Of a stretch of 64,000 nucleotides of DNA, positions 9,202-20,997 are shown piece after piece. Location: assembly GCF_002112505.1 (NCBI RefSeq), contig NZ_NEHW01000005.1, positions 124,001-188,000 on the forward strand, in the 5' to 3' direction. Source of the DNA: Pseudomonas sp. R28(2017). Lineage in GTDB: Bacteria > Pseudomonadota > Gammaproteobacteria > Pseudomonadales > Pseudomonadaceae. Within the stretch, counting starts at the first letter, position 1. The number at the start of each line of letters is the position of its first letter. The notes under the pieces were generated by a model. It was not told where the DNA came from. It saw only the letters and a program-made list of their open reading frames with translations, and did not search any database. The translations under genes and the position numbers were made by a program.

Positions 9202-9220
9202 TATGCTTGCGCAGCGCAAG
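9202..9220 (+). promoter_or_regulatory. Possible -10 element with 15-bp palindrome, hybrid kinase gene
   Basis: TATGCT (9202-9207) overlaps a perfect palindrome CTTGCGC-A-GCGCAAG (9206-9220), 24 bp before the kinase ATG. No good -35 is visible at 17 bp, which would fit a regulated start or a structured leader. Weak evidence. Confidence 0.25.
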
Positions 9221-9244
9221 GGACGTGAAACCGGCTCGGGACCC

Positions 9245-11546
<2,302 letters not shown>

Positions 11547-11557
<11 letters not shown>

Positions 11558-12035
11558 GCAGGCGCTCGATGTCGGTTTCCAGCGCTTGGGGCTTGGTGTT
11601 CGGCGCGTAGCGGGTGACCTTGCCGCTGGCCGGGTCGACCAGGAACTTGGTGAAGTTCCACTTGATCTTCTGCGTGCCGAACAGGCCTGGTGCTCGCTGC
11701 TTGAGCTCGACGAACAGCGGGTGGGCGCCAGGGCCGTTGACCTCGACCTTGCGGAACAACGGGAAACTCACGCCGAAGTTGGCTTCGCAGAACTGCGCAA
11801 TTTCCCGCGCATCACCCGGCTCCTGCTTGCCGAACTGGTTGCAAGGGAAGCCCAGCACCACCAGGCCGCGCTCGCGGTAGTCCCGCCACAGCTGCTCCAG
11901 GCCCTTGTACTGCGGGGTAAAGCCACACTGGCTGGCGGTGTTGACCACCAGCAGCGCCTTGCCGGGAAAGTCGCCGAGCTTTTTCTGCTCGCCGCCCAGG
12001 GTCACGCAGGGGATGTCCAGCATCGATCCGGCCAT
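11547..12035 (-). CDS. Glutathione peroxidase (Cys type)
   Basis: 162 residues. Reduces hydroperoxides with a peroxidatic cysteine: Cys37 in NTASQCGFTPQY, where animal enzymes carry selenocysteine. Further family motifs are GFPCNQFGKQEPG (about 70-82) and WNFTKFLVD (about 135-143). ATG at 12035 lies 1 bp after the msrB stop codon, with its SD (GGAGCC) inside the end of msrB, so the two are translationally linked. The gene overlaps the end of the convergent kinase gene by 11 bp. Cytosolic, since no signal peptide. Confidence 0.92.
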
Positions 12036-12036
12036 T

Positions 12037-12438
12037 TCAGGCTCCGTCGCGGGGTTTGAAGTCCAGGCACACCGAGTTGATGCAGTAGCGCAGGCCCGTC
12101 GGCGGCGGGCCGTCGGGGAACACATGGCCCAGGTGGGCGTCGCACTGGGCGCAGGTTACTTCGGTACGGATCATGCCGTGGGAGGTGTCGCGGATCTCGA
12201 TCATCGCGCTCGCCTCGATCGGCGCATAGAAGCTCGGCCAGCCGCAGCCGGAATCGAACTTGGTCTGCGAGTCGAACAGCGCCAGGTCACAGCAGATGCA
12301 GTGGTACACGCCGGCACGGCGCTCGCTGTTGTACTTGCCGCTGAACGGCCGTTCGGTGCCCTTGAGGCGGCACACCTGATACTGGGCGGGGTCGAGCATT
12401 TCGCGCCATTCTTCAAGTGTCTTGTCGATCTTTTGCAT
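12037..12438 (-). CDS. msrB: Peptide methionine-(R)-S-oxide reductase MsrB
   Basis: 133 residues, the usual single-domain MsrB length. Catalytic Cys119 in RYCINS, a zinc site from Cys47/Cys50 (CICC) and Cys96/Cys99 (CAQC), and the GCGWPSF loop with Cys65, the usual resolving position. Repairs protein-bound Met-R-sulfoxide with thioredoxin. First gene of a two-gene unit with the glutathione peroxidase; divergent from alaA. Confidence 0.96.
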   Translation of the reverse strand: MQKIDKTLEEWREMLDPAQYQVCRLKGTERPFSGKYNSERRAGVYHCICCDLALFDSQTKFDSGCGWPSFYAPIEASAMIEIRDTSHGMIRTEVTCAQCDAHLGHVFPDGPPPTGLRYCINSVCLDFKPRDGA

Positions 12439-12603
12439 AAGTGAACCTCGGCAGGCTGAATTTCACCTCGCGCCGTCTTTTCCGTAACGCGGGTGGCACG
12501 TATATTAGTTGGCTTCGTGTGCAAGGCCTCAAGTCTGGCACCCGCTTCCTGCCCTTTCAAACCTTTCGAACAAGGGCAGCGTATTCTCAATCGGGATCAC
12601 ATC

Positions 12604-13815
12604 ATGCAGTTCAGCAAATCGAACAAGCTCGCCAATGTCTGCTACGACATTCGCGGCCCGGTGCTCAAGCACGCCAAACGTCTGGAAGAGGAAGGCCACC
12701 GCATCCTCAAGCTGAACATCGGCAACCCGGCGCCGTTTGGCTTCGAAGCGCCAGACGAAATCCTCCAGGATGTGATCCGCAACCTGCCCACCGCCCAGGG
12801 CTACAGCGACTCCAAGGGCCTGTTCAGCGCACGCAAGGCGGTGATGCAGTACTGCCAGCAAAAGGAAATCGAAGGCGTCACCATCGAGGACATCTACCTC
12901 GGCAACGGCGTTTCCGAGCTGATCGTGATGTCGATGCAGGCGCTGCTCAACAACGGCGACGAAGTGCTGATCCCGGCCCCCGACTACCCGCTGTGGACCG
13001 CCGCCGTGAGCCTGGCTGGCGGCAAGCCGGTGCACTACCTGTGCGACGAGCAGGCCGACTGGTTCCCGGACCTTGAGGACATCAAGGCCAAGATCACCCC
13101 GAACACCAAGGCCCTGGTGATCATCAACCCGAACAACCCGACCGGCGCGGTGTACTCCAAAGAGCTGCTGCTGGGCATGCTGGAGCTGGCGCGCCAGCAC
13201 AACCTGGTGGTGTTCTCCGACGAGATCTACGACAAGATCCTCTACGACGAAGCCGTGCACATCAGCACCGCCTCGCTGGCCCCGGACCTGCTGTGCCTGA
13301 CCTTCAACGGCCTGTCCAAGTCGTACCGGGTGGCCGGCTTCCGTTCCGGCTGGCTGATCATCTCCGGGCCCAAGCACCATGCCCAGAGCTACATCGAAGG
13401 CATCGACATGCTGGCCAACATGCGCCTGTGTGCCAACGTGCCGGCCCAGCACGCCATCCAGACCGCGCTGGGCGGCTACCAGAGCATCAACGACCTGGTG
13501 CTGCCGCCGGGCCGCCTGCTGGAACAGCGCAACCGCACCTACGAGCTGCTCAACGAGATCCCGGGCGTCAGCTGCGTGAAACCGATGGGCGCGCTGTATG
13601 CCTTCCCGCGGATCGACCCGAAGGTCTGCCCGATCCTCAACGACGAGAAGTTCGCCCTCGACCTGCTGCTGTCGGAGAAGCTGCTGATTGTTCAGGGCAC
13701 CGCGTTCAACTGGCCGTGGCCGGACCACTTCCGCGTGGTGACCTTGCCGCGAGTGGATGACCTGGAAGCGGCGATTGGGCGGATTGGCAACTTCCTGCGG
13801 ACTTATTCGCAGTAA
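12604..13815 (+). CDS. alaA: Glutamate-pyruvate (alanine) aminotransferase, class I
   Basis: 403 residues, the length of AlaA. PLP-dependent fold type I: Schiff-base Lys239 in NGLSKSYRVAGFRSGW, NPNNPTGA before it, and the N-terminal IRGPVLKHAKRLEEEGH typical of this branch. Transfers the amino group between alanine/pyruvate and glutamate/2-oxoglutarate. ATG at 12604 matches family starts; longer open sequence upstream is non-coding by codon use. Monocistronic, followed by a terminator. Confidence 0.93.
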   Translation: MQFSKSNKLANVCYDIRGPVLKHAKRLEEEGHRILKLNIGNPAPFGFEAPDEILQDVIRNLPTAQGYSDSKGLFSARKAVMQYCQQKEIEGVTIEDIYLGNGVSELIVMSMQALLNNGDEVLIPAPDYPLWTAAVSLAGGKPVHYLCDEQADWFPDLEDIKAKITPNTKALVIINPNNPTGAVYSKELLLGMLELARQHNLVVFSDEIYDKILYDEAVHISTASLAPDLLCLTFNGLSKSYRVAGFRSGWLIISGPKHHAQSYIEGIDMLANMRLCANVPAQHAIQTALGGYQSINDLVLPPGRLLEQRNRTYELLNEIPGVSCVKPMGALYAFPRIDPKVCPILNDEKFALDLLLSEKLLIVQGTAFNWPWPDHFRVVTLPRVDDLEAAIGRIGNFLRTYSQ

Positions 13816-13828
13816 TTGAAGGCCCTGG

Positions 13829-13872
13829 GGGGCGCTTTGCGCCCCTTTCGCGACACAAGGCCGCTCCTACAA
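13829..13872 (+). terminator. alaA terminator fused to a variant REP-like repeat
   Basis: GGGGCGC-TTT-GCGCCCC (13829-13845) followed by TTT, then the repeat body CGCGACACAAGGCCGCTCCTACA. The same unit occurs in reverse at 23523-23562, so the hairpin is part of an interspersed repeat as well as a likely terminator. Confidence 0.7.
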
Positions 13873-13986
13873 GCAGCCCCCTGCAGTCTCACAGAATGTT
13901 TCTTACATCCTGCAACGCTCTATCTCACAGCCCGCGCAAAATCCTCTGCCATACTCCGCCGTACACAGTTTGAAATAGTCGCCCGA

Positions 13987-14015
13987 TTGAATCTGTGCGA
14001 CCGGCACCTTATATA
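13987..14015 (+). promoter_or_regulatory. Putative htpX promoter
   Basis: TTGAAT (13987-13992), 17-bp spacer, TATATA (14010-14015), 45 bp before the htpX ATG. It could be read by sigma-70. The TTGAA core is also compatible with sigma-32, but the -10 is not CCCCAT-like. Confidence 0.5.
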
Positions 14016-14060
14016 CCCCGCAGTAAGCAACAACTCATCCGTCAGGAGAACGTAACAACC

Positions 14061-14948
14061 ATGATGCGCATTCTGTTGTTTGTAGCCACCAACCTCGCGG
14101 TGGTGCTGGTTGCAAGCATTACCCTGAGCCTGTTCGGCTTCAACGGGTTCATGGCCGCCAACGGGGTTGACCTCAACCTCAGCAGCCTGCTGGTCTTCTG
14201 CGCCGTGTTCGGCTTTGCCGGCTCCCTGGTCTCGCTGTTCATCTCCAAGTGGATGGCGAAGATGACCACCGGCACCCAGATCATCAGCCAGCCGCGCACC
14301 CGTCACGAGCAGTGGCTGCTGCAAACGGTCGAAGAGCTGTCCCGCGAGGCCGGCATCAAGATGCCCGAAGTGGGTATCTTCCCGGCCTACGAGGCCAACG
14401 CCTTCGCCACCGGCTGGAACCGCAACGACGCGCTGGTAGCCGTATCCCAGGGCCTGCTGGAGCGCTTCTCGCCCGATGAAGTGCGCGCCGTGCTGGCCCA
14501 CGAAATCGGCCACGTGGCCAACGGTGACATGGTCACCCTGGCGCTGGTGCAGGGCGTGGTGAACACCTTCGTGATGTTCTTCGCCCGCATCATCGGCAAC
14601 TTCGTCGACAAGGTCATCTTCAAGAACGAAGAAGGCCAAGGCATCGCCTACTACGTGGCGACCATCGTCGCCGAGCTGATCCTCGGCATCCTCGCCAGCA
14701 TGATCGTCATGTGGTTCTCGCGACGCCGCGAGTACCGTGCCGACGAAGCCGGCGCGCAACTGGCCGGTACCGCCGCGATGATCGGCGCCCTGCAGCGCCT
14801 GCGTGTGGAGCAAGGCCTGCCGGTGCACATGCCCGATACCATGAAGGCCTTCGGCATCAATGGCGGGCTCAAGCACGGCCTGGCCGGCCTGCTGATGAGC
14901 CACCCGCCGCTGGAAGACCGCATCGAGGCCCTGCGCCGCCGCGGTTGA
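14061..14948 (+). CDS. htpX: Membrane zinc metalloprotease HtpX
   Basis: 295 residues. M48-family protease for quality control of inner-membrane proteins. Two N-terminal membrane helices (about 4-25 and 35-57), then the zinc motif HEIGH at 147-151 in [13 protein letters not shown], with Glu224 ([10 protein letters not shown]) as likely third ligand; two more hydrophobic segments lie between (about 160-180 and 195-215). ATG at 14061 is preceded by AGGAGAACG. Monocistronic, with a UUCG-capped terminator. Confidence 0.96.
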   Translation: MMRILLFVATNLAVVLVASITLSLFGFNGFMAANGVDLNLSSLLVFCAVFGFAGSLVSLFISKWMAKMTTGTQIISQPRTRHEQWLLQTVEELSREAGIKMPEVGIFPAYEANAFATGWNRNDALVAVSQGLLERFSPDEVRAVLAHEIGHVANGDMVTLALVQGVVNTFVMFFARIIGNFVDKVIFKNEEGQGIAYYVATIVAELILGILASMIVMWFSRRREYRADEAGAQLAGTAAMIGALQRLRVEQGLPVHMPDTMKAFGINGGLKHGLAGLLMSHPPLEDRIEALRRRG

Positions 14949-14962
14949 TCCAACCGGTAAAG

Positions 14963-14990
14963 AAAAGGGCGACTTCGGTCGCCCTTTTTT
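14963..14990. terminator. Terminator shared by htpX and tpm
   Basis: AAAA-GGGCGAC-TTCG-GTCGCCC-TTTTTT: 7-bp stem capped by a UUCG tetraloop, with a T-run on the plus strand and a shorter one on the minus strand. Confidence 0.9.
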
Positions 14991-14999
14991 CGTTTTCAC

Positions 15000-15647
15000 T
15001 CAAAACTTTACGCGGTACACCCGCTCGACCAGGCTCTTGGCCCCGGCCTGCAGGAACTTCGGGCTCTCGCTGATCACTTCCTGCGCTTCAAGCGCCTCTA
15101 CCTCCCAACCAGCAAACCCACGGCGCACTTCATCATCCGCCACCGAAAACGGCGGCCCGGCCAGCAGCTCCTGTTGATAGTCCAATGTCACCAGCAGCCC
15201 GGCACCTGGCGGCAATAGCTGTGAAAGCAAGCGCATGTAGTGCGCACGCATTTCAGGCGGCAGGGCAATCAGTGCGGCGCGATCATAGAGCGCCGCGCAA
15301 TCCGCCACATCCTCCGCGCGCAAAGCAAAGAAATCGCCACACCACAGCTGCACATCGCCACTGCGCCAGACTTCGAAAGCGCCCTGCTGCGTCACCTGCG
15401 GCTCCAGCCCATGCTCACGGAAGAACGCCTCCACCGCCCGCCGCGACAGCTCGACCCCCAACACCCGGTGCCCCTGCCCCGCCAGCCAGGCCAGGTCCAG
15501 GCTCTTGCCACACAGCGGCACCAGCACGCGGCTGCCCGGCGCCAGCTGCAACTGTGGCCAATACCTTTGCAGGTAAGGGTTCACCTGCGCTTGATGAAAA
15601 CCGATCTGGTTGTCGGCCCACCGCTGCTGCCAGAACGCTGGCTCCAT
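15000..15647 (-). CDS. tpm: Thiopurine S-methyltransferase
   Basis: 215 residues. SAM-dependent methyltransferase of the TPMT family. N-terminal [18 protein letters not shown] loop [34 protein letters not shown] and [14 protein letters not shown]. In Pseudomonas, Tpm methylates selenium and tellurium oxyanions and thiopurines. The ATG at 15647 is preferred over the GTG at 15653 because GGGAG then sits 5 bp upstream. Cytosolic. Divergent from the dioxygenase gene. Confidence 0.93.
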   Translation of the reverse strand: MEPAFWQQRWADNQIGFHQAQVNPYLQRYWPQLQLAPGSRVLVPLCGKSLDLAWLAGQGHRVLGVELSRRAVEAFFREHGLEPQVTQQGAFEVWRSGDVQLWCGDFFALRAEDVADCAALYDRAALIALPPEMRAHYMRLLSQLLPPGAGLLVTLDYQQELLAGPPFSVADDEVRRGFAGWEVEALEAQEVISESPKFLQAGAKSLVERVYRVKF

Positions 15648-15695
15648 GATCACTCCCGATTTTTAGATGGTTTGTCGGCAAAACTTGGTTTGGAT

Positions 15696-15730
15696 TTCGA
15701 TCGGTAGTTGATCGAAGATGATTGCATCTT
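15696..15730. promoter_or_regulatory. Two adjoining palindromes between tpm and the dioxygenase gene
   Basis: TTCGATC-(7)-GATCGAA (15696-15716) shares its last bases with AAGATG-ATTG-CATCTT (15715-15730). Both are perfect inverted repeats in the 100-bp divergent intergenic space, the second only 20 bp before the dioxygenase ATG. Likely operator sites; regulator unknown. Confidence 0.4.
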
Positions 15731-15749
15731 AACCCTCAGGACCCCCGCC

Positions 15750-16502
15750 ATGCTGCCCAGCCTGTTCATTTCCCACGGTTCCCCCATGCTTGCCTTGCAA
15801 CCCGGCGCCAGCGGGCCGGCATTGGCCGGGCTGGCCAACGCCCTGCCCCGGCCAAAGGCGATCGTGGTGGTGTCGGCGCACTGGGAAAGCCGCGAGCTGC
15901 TGGTAACCAGCGGCACGCAGCCAGAGACCTGGCATGACTTCCACGGCTTCCCGCCGGCACTGTACGCAGTGCAGTACCCGGCGCCTGGCGAACCAGCCCT
16001 GGCCAGCCGGGTCGCTGAACGGTTGCAGGCCCGCCTGGACCCGCAGCGACCGTTCGATCACGGCGCCTGGGTGCCGCTGTCGCTGATGTACCCGGATGCG
16101 AGCATTCCGGTTATCCAGGTATCGCTGCCCAGCCAGATGGGGCCTGCGCTGCAGATCAAGGTCGGCGAGGCGCTGGCAGGGCTGCGCGCGGAAGGTGTTT
16201 TGCTGATCGGTTCCGGCAGCATCACCCATAATCTAGGTGAACTGGACTGGCACGCCGGGCCGGATGTGATCGAGCCCTGGGCGCTGGCGTTCCGCGACTG
16301 GGTGGTGGAGCGGCTGCAGGCAGATGACCAGGCCGCACTGCTGGATTACCGGAAACAGGCGCCATTTGCGGCGCGCAACCATCCCAGTGATGAGCATTTG
16401 CTGCCACTGTTCTTTGCCCTGGGGGCCGGCGACAGGTTCGGGATCGTGCACCAGGGCTTCACCCTGGGGGCTTTGGGGATGGACATCTATCGGTTCGACT
16501 GA
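15750..16502 (+). CDS. ygiD: LigB/DODA-type extradiol ring-cleavage dioxygenase
   Basis: 250 residues, the usual single-domain size. Zinc/iron-binding histidines occur where expected for DODA-type enzymes: FISHGSPM (start), VSAHWES, GSGSITHNLG and NHPSDEHLLPL. Plant homologs open the DOPA ring; the substrate in bacteria of this branch is not settled. ATG at 15750 places the SHGSP motif at residues 8-12 as in homologs. Cytosolic, monocistronic. Confidence 0.87.
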   Translation: MLPSLFISHGSPMLALQPGASGPALAGLANALPRPKAIVVVSAHWESRELLVTSGTQPETWHDFHGFPPALYAVQYPAPGEPALASRVAERLQARLDPQRPFDHGAWVPLSLMYPDASIPVIQVSLPSQMGPALQIKVGEALAGLRAEGVLLIGSGSITHNLGELDWHAGPDVIEPWALAFRDWVVERLQADDQAALLDYRKQAPFAARNHPSDEHLLPLFFALGAGDRFGIVHQGFTLGALGMDIYRFD

Positions 16503-16504
16503 AT

Positions 16505-16598
16505 GGCCTCTTCGCGGGCTTGCCCGCTCCCACACGAACCTCACAGCTCTCAAGGCCTGTGAAGATCCTGTGGGAGCGGGCAAGCCCGCGAAGAGGCC
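16505..16598. repeat. REP pair 2 (convergent gene ends)
   Basis: Inverted pair starting 3 bp after the dioxygenase stop; the left unit has core CGGGCTTGCCCG and the right one CGGGCAAGCCCG. Loop contains CACAGCTCTCAAGGCCTGTG. Confidence 0.95.
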
Positions 16599-16608
16599 GG
16601 TACTGGGC

Positions 16609-16643
16609 AAAAAAAAATCCCCGACCTAGGCCGGGGATTTTTT
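16609..16643. terminator. Bidirectional terminator downstream of the DEAD helicase
   Basis: Nine A, ATCCCCG (16617-16623), loop, CGGGGAT (16632-16638), T-run. Serves the helicase on the minus strand and also stops plus-strand transcription from the dioxygenase side. Confidence 0.9.
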
Positions 16644-16656
16644 CATTGCGTCAGGA

Positions 16657-18345
16657 TCAATCTTCGCGGTAGCGGCGCAGCTTCAGCTGCTTGCCAGCTA
16701 CACGAGTGTCCTTGAGCTTGGACAGCAGCTTCTCGAGGCCATCTTCCGGCAGCTCGATCAGGCTGAAGCTGTCGCGCACCTGGATGCGGCCGATCGCATC
16801 ACGGGCCAGGCCACCTTCGTTGAGGATTGCACCCAGCAGGTTCTTGGCGGCGATACCGTCACGGGCACCCAGGGCGGTACGGCAACGCACGCGGCCTTCG
16901 GCCAGCGGCATTGGCGCACGACGCTCGCGGTCACCACGATCACCACGGTCGCTACGCTCAGTGCGCTCACCCCGTTCGGCACGCTCGCCACGCGGGGCGA
17001 AGCTCGGCACCAGCGGCTGCTCGCGCTCTACCGCGGCCAGGTCCAGCGCCTGGCCATTGGTGGCCTTGCGCAGCAGGGCCGAAGCCAGGGCACGTGCACT
17101 GCAACCGAGGTCGGCGGTCAGGCGGTCGAACAGCTCGCCATGGGTGGCTTCTGCTTCGGCAACCAGCGGCGCCAGGCTCGAGGTCAGCTTCTTGATGCGG
17201 GCATCCAGCACAGCCTGGGCGTTCGGCAGACGGGCTTCGGCAACCTTCTGCCCGGTCACGCGCTCGATCACCTGCAGCATGCGGCGCTCACGCGGGGTGA
17301 CCAGCAGCAGTGCACGGCCATCGCGACCGGCACGGCCGGTACGGCCAATGCGGTGCACGTAGGACTCCGGGTCGTACGGCATGTCGACGTTGAACACGTG
17401 GGTGATGCGCGGTACGTCCAGACCACGGGCAGCGACGTCGGTGGCGACGACGATGTCCAGGCGGCCATCCTTCAGCGAGTCGATCACACGCTCACGCTGG
17501 TTCTGGGCGATGTCACCGTTCAGCGCAGCAGCCTTGTAGCCCTTGGCTTCCAGCGCGGCGGCCAGGTCCAGGGTGGCTTGCTTGGTGCGCACGAAGGCGA
17601 TCAGCGCGTCGAACTCTTCGACTTCCAGCAGACGCAGCACAGCCGGGATCTTCTGGTCGGCGTGGACCATCAGGTGGGCCTGGTCGATCGCGGTAACGGT
17701 CTGGGTCTTGCTCTGGATCTTGACGTGCTTGGGCTCGCGCAGGTGGCGTTCGGCGATCGAGCGGATCGACGACGGCAGGGTGGCGGAGAACAGTACGGTC
17801 TGGCGGCTGGCCGGGATGGCGTCGAAGATCACTTCGAGGTCGTCCATGAAGCCCAGCTTGAGCATTTCGTCGGCTTCGTCCAGTACCAGGTACTGCACGG
17901 TCGACAGGACTTTCTCGTCACGACGCAGGTGGTCGCACAGACGGCCCGGGGTGGCGACGACGATTTGCGCGCCGTTGCGAATGGCACGCAGCTGTGGGCC
18001 CATCGGGGCGCCACCGTATACAGCCACTACATTAACGCCTGGCATCTGCTTGGCGTAGGTTTCGAAAGCGGTGGCTACTTGCAGCGCCAACTCACGGGTT
18101 GGCGCCAGGATCAGGGCTTGCGGTTCGCGCTTGCTCACATCGATCTTGTTGAGGATCGGCAGGGCGAAGGCAGCGGTCTTGCCGGTGCCAGTCTGCGCCT
18201 GGCCGATCATGTCGTGACCGGCGAGGATGATCGGGATCGATTGTTGCTGAATGGCGGACGGCTCTTCGTAGCCGGTAGCCAGAACGGCAGCAACAATGTT
18301 CGGATTAAGATCGAGAGCGGCGAAGCCGCCGGTTTCCTGGGTCAT
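16657..18345 (-). CDS. deaD: DEAD-box ATP-dependent RNA helicase DeaD/CsdA
   Basis: 562 residues. Motifs in order: Q motif (GYEEPSAIQQQSIP), I (AQTGTGKT), Ia (PTRELALQ), II (VLDEADEML), III (SATLPSS), V (DVAARGLDV), VI (HRIGRTGRAG). An Arg/Glu/Asp-rich tract (RGERAERGERTERSDRGDR) follows, then a C-terminal DbpA-type RNA-binding domain (about 485-555). DeaD remodels structured RNA in ribosome assembly and mRNA decay, notably in the cold. ATG at 18345 has AGAGG upstream. The leader is long (about 210 nt), as in cold-shock helicase mRNAs. Confidence 0.93.
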   Translation of the reverse strand: MTQETGGFAALDLNPNIVAAVLATGYEEPSAIQQQSIPIILAGHDMIGQAQTGTGKTAAFALPILNKIDVSKREPQALILAPTRELALQVATAFETYAKQMPGVNVVAVYGGAPMGPQLRAIRNGAQIVVATPGRLCDHLRRDEKVLSTVQYLVLDEADEMLKLGFMDDLEVIFDAIPASRQTVLFSATLPSSIRSIAERHLREPKHVKIQSKTQTVTAIDQAHLMVHADQKIPAVLRLLEVEEFDALIAFVRTKQATLDLAAALEAKGYKAAALNGDIAQNQRERVIDSLKDGRLDIVVATDVAARGLDVPRITHVFNVDMPYDPESYVHRIGRTGRAGRDGRALLLVTPRERRMLQVIERVTGQKVAEARLPNAQAVLDARIKKLTSSLAPLVAEAEATHGELFDRLTADLGCSARALASALLRKATNGQALDLAAVEREQPLVPSFAPRGERAERGERTERSDRGDRGDRERRAPMPLAEGRVRCRTALGARDGIAAKNLLGAILNEGGLARDAIGRIQVRDSFSLIELPEDGLEKLLSKLKDTRVAGKQLKLRRYRED

Positions 18346-18481
18346 GGGTCTGCCTCTAAGTGCATCCGCAAAGACCCATGCTGCAAAGCTGCACATGCCT
18401 TGAAAGACCGGAACGGTCACCCAGGCAGCTTTGTCGGCGGGGATTTGCGAAAACGATTGAAAAAGAAAACTTTGGGAAGGT

Positions 18482-18569
18482 CCGCCTAGCGGACGTGCAG
18501 CCGAAGCTGGACTCGGAGGATTTGCACCACCTGATTTTGAGGTCCGCTAAAAGACCGGCGCGTACTATA
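18482..18569 (-). promoter_or_regulatory. deaD -10 region and structured leader
   Basis: On the minus strand TATAGT (18564-18569) is followed by a GC-rich start region (ACGCGCC); no convincing -35 at 17 bp. Transcription from here gives a leader of about 210 nt to the ATG at 18345, containing a 6-bp hairpin GTCCGC-TAG-GCGGAC around 18482-18497. Confidence 0.4.
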
Positions 18570-18673
18570 CCCGAATTAATGCCGGGGAGTGAGTAAATTT
18601 TTCTGGCCCAACGGCCAGTATCGGGCCATCAACCTTGGCCCGCTGAATCGATTCCTCCTGATGGTTGCGAGTT

Positions 18674-18768
18674 GCCCTTTTCGCGGGCTTGCCTGCTCCC
18701 ACAGGTACCGCGCAGATCCTCAGGGCAGAGATATTCCTGTGGGAGCGGGCAAGCCCGCGAAGCAGGCG
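18674..18768. repeat. REP pair 3 (between two minus-strand genes)
   Basis: Left unit has one change in the core (CTTGCCTGCTCCC); the right unit is standard and ends GAAGCAGGC. It follows the spermidine-synthase-like gene and precedes the deaD promoter. Confidence 0.92.
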
Positions 18769-18777
18769 ACGCGGTCT

Positions 18778-19533
18778 TCAGGTAGCCGGGCGAATCTCGC
18801 GAATCAATCCTTCCAGGCTGTACCCCAGGCGCGGCGCCAAGGCCTCGGCCCGCGCCCGCAGGCCGTCGATATCCAGTTGCTGCTCAAGGTCCGCCGGCAC
18901 CAGCAAGATCACATTGCCCTCCTTCACCGGCAGCTCCCAGTAATGCCGGTGGTACAACCCGCGCAGCAGCGCCGCGCCCAGTGGCTTGCCGTCGTCGTTG
19001 GCCCACTGGTTGATCACCAGCCAGCCACCGGGGTTGAGCTGCTTCTGGCAGTTTTCGAGGAAATTCCACGCCAGGTGCCCGACACCCGGCCCATGGTCGG
19101 TATACAAGTCGACGAACAGCAGGTCGGCCTGCTCGGCCGTGGGCAGCAACTCCAGGGCGTCGCCGATGCGCACGTACAGGCGCGGGTCATCATCCAGCCC
19201 CAGGTACTCCATGGCCAGGCGCGGCACGTCGGCACGCAGTTCGATGGCCTCGATGTCGTCCAGCGGCAGGAACTTCATGCACGCCTGGGTCAGGGTGCCG
19301 GCGCCCAGGCCGAGAAACAGCGCGCTCTCCGGCTGCTCATGGCACAGCGCACCGACCAGCATGGCGCGGGTGTAGTCATACTCCAGCCAGCTGGGGTCGG
19401 CGGTGAACACGCAGCTTTGCTCGATGGCATCGCCAAACTCGAGGAAGCGGTAATCCTCCACCTCGTACACGCTGATCACGCCAAAGGCATCTTCGACCCG
19501 GGCCAACAGCTTCTCTTCCCGCTCCGTCGCCAT
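18778..19533 (-). CDS. Spermidine-synthase-like methyltransferase-fold protein
   Basis: 251 residues with a Rossmann fold like Spe[14 protein letters not shown] at about residues 73-85 is the nucleotide loop, AIELRADV the acidic end of beta-2, and [13 protein letters not shown] the region where SpeE has its catalytic Asp. It lacks the full SpeE gate motif, so aminopropyl transfer is not assured. ATG at 19533. Cytosolic. Divergent from the DAHP synthase gene, 117 bp apart. Confidence 0.75.
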   Translation of the reverse strand: MATEREEKLLARVEDAFGVISVYEVEDYRFLEFGDAIEQSCVFTADPSWLEYDYTRAMLVGALCHEQPESALFLGLGAGTLTQACMKFLPLDDIEAIELRADVPRLAMEYLGLDDDPRLYVRIGDALELLPTAEQADLLFVDLYTDHGPGVGHLAWNFLENCQKQLNPGGWLVINQWANDDGKPLGAALLRGLYHRHYWELPVKEGNVILLVPADLEQQLDIDGLRARAEALAPRLGYSLEGLIREIRPAT

Positions 19534-19650
19534 CTACCTGCCACCCACCCGCGCAAAAACGCGCATTGTCCGTCAACGCCCCGGATGCAACAAGCTCGGC
19601 GCCGCTGTTACCATGGCAGTCAGCCTATAACAGACAAAACCGAGCCCGTG

Positions 19651-20997
19651 ATGAACCGACCGTGGAGCCCCGACAGCTGGCGTGCCCTGCCGATCCAGCA
19701 GCAACCGACCTACCCCGACGCCGCGCACCTGCTCAAGGTCGAGCAGACCCTGGCCAGCTACCCGCCGCTGGTGTTCGCCGGTGAGGCGCGCGAGCTGCGC
19801 CGGCAGTTTGCCGAGGTCACCGAAGGCCGTGCCTTCCTGCTGCAGGGCGGCGACTGCGCCGAGAGCTTCGCCGAGTTCTCCGCAGCAAAAATCCGCGACA
19901 CCTTCAAGGTGCTGTTGCAGATGGCCATTGTCATGACCTTCGCCGCCGGCTGCCCGGTGGTGAAAGTCGGGCGCATGGCCGGGCAGTTCGCCAAGCCGCG
20001 CTCTTCGGGCGACGAAACCATCGGCAACGTCACCCTGCCGGCCTACCGCGGCGACATCGTCAACGGCATCGGTTTTGACGAAAAAAGCCGTGTGCCGGAC
20101 CCGGAGCGCCTGCTGCAGGCCTACCACCAGGCCACTGCCAGCCTCAACCTGCTGCGTGCTTTCGCCCAGGGCGGCTTCGCCGACCTGCACCAGGTGCACA
20201 AGTGGAACCTCGATTTCATCGCCAACTCGGCGCTGGCCGACAAATACCACCAGCTGGCCAACCGCATCGACGAAACCCTGGCCTTCATGCGCGCCTGTGG
20301 CCTCGACAGCGCGCCGCAGCTGCGCGAAACCAGTTTCTTCACCGCCCACGAGGCGCTGCTGCTCAACTATGAAGAAGCCTTCGTGCGCCAGGACAGCCTG
20401 ACCGGCGACTACTACGACTGCTCCGCGCACATGCTGTGGATCGGCGACCGCACCCGCCAGCTCGACGGCGCCCATGTCGAGTTCCTGCGCGGCGTGCACA
20501 ACCCGATCGGGGTCAAGGTCGGCCCGAGCATGAACCCTGAAGAGCTGATCCGCCTGATCGACACGCTCAACCCGGCCAACGACCCCGGCCGCCTCAACCT
20601 GATCGTGCGCATGGGCGCAGGCAAGGTCGGCGCGCACCTGCCTGGGCTGATCCGCACCGTGGAGCGCGAGGGGCGCAAGGTGCTGTGGAGTTCCGACCCG
20701 ATGCACGGCAACACCATCAAGGCCAGCAGCGGCTACAAGACCCGCGACTTCGCGCAGATCCTTGACGAGGTCAAGCAGTTCTTCCAGGTGCACCAGGCCG
20801 AGGGCAGCCATGCGGGCGGCATCCATATCGAGATGACCGGGCAGAACGTCACCGAGTGCATCGGCGGCGCCCGGCCGATCACCGAGGATGCCCTGTCCGA
20901 CCGCTATCACACCCACTGCGACCCACGGATGAACGCCGATCAGTCGCTGGAACTGGCCTTCCTGATCGCCGAAACCCTCAAGCAGGTGCGGCGCTGA
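19651..20997 (+). CDS. 3-deoxy-7-phosphoheptulonate synthase, class II
   Basis: 448 residues, plant-like type II DAHP synthase. Joins phosphoenolpyruvate and erythrose 4-phosphate, the first shikimate-pathway step. Family motifs: [11 protein letters not shown] (about 67-77), [13 protein letters not shown] with the conserved Lys/Arg/Ser, DPMHGNT near 350 and [15 protein letters not shown] near 390. ATG at 19651 begins [11 protein letters not shown], a usual start. It overlaps the convergent YcaQ-like gene by 20 bp. Cytosolic. Confidence 0.93.
   Translation: MNRPWSPDSWRALPIQQQPTYPDAAHLLKVEQTLASYPPLVFAGEARELRRQFAEVTEGRAFLLQGGDCAESFAEFSAAKIRDTFKVLLQMAIVMTFAAGCPVVKVGRMAGQFAKPRSSGDETIGNVTLPAYRGDIVNGIGFDEKSRVPDPERLLQAYHQATASLNLLRAFAQGGFADLHQVHKWNLDFIANSALADKYHQLANRIDETLAFMRACGLDSAPQLRETSFFTAHEALLLNYEEAFVRQDSLTGDYYDCSAHMLWIGDRTRQLDGAHVEFLRGVHNPIGVKVGPSMNPEELIRLIDTLNPANDPGRLNLIVRMGAGKVGAHLPGLIRTVEREGRKVLWSSDPMHGNTIKASSGYKTRDFAQILDEVKQFFQVHQAEGSHAGGIHIEMTGQNVTECIGGARPITEDALSDRYHTHCDPRMNADQSLELAFLIAETLKQVRR

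Noticed and set aside
12493..12603. Longer alaA start (MARILVGF)
   Set aside because: No family similarity and no SD; the ATG at 12604 fits AlaA.
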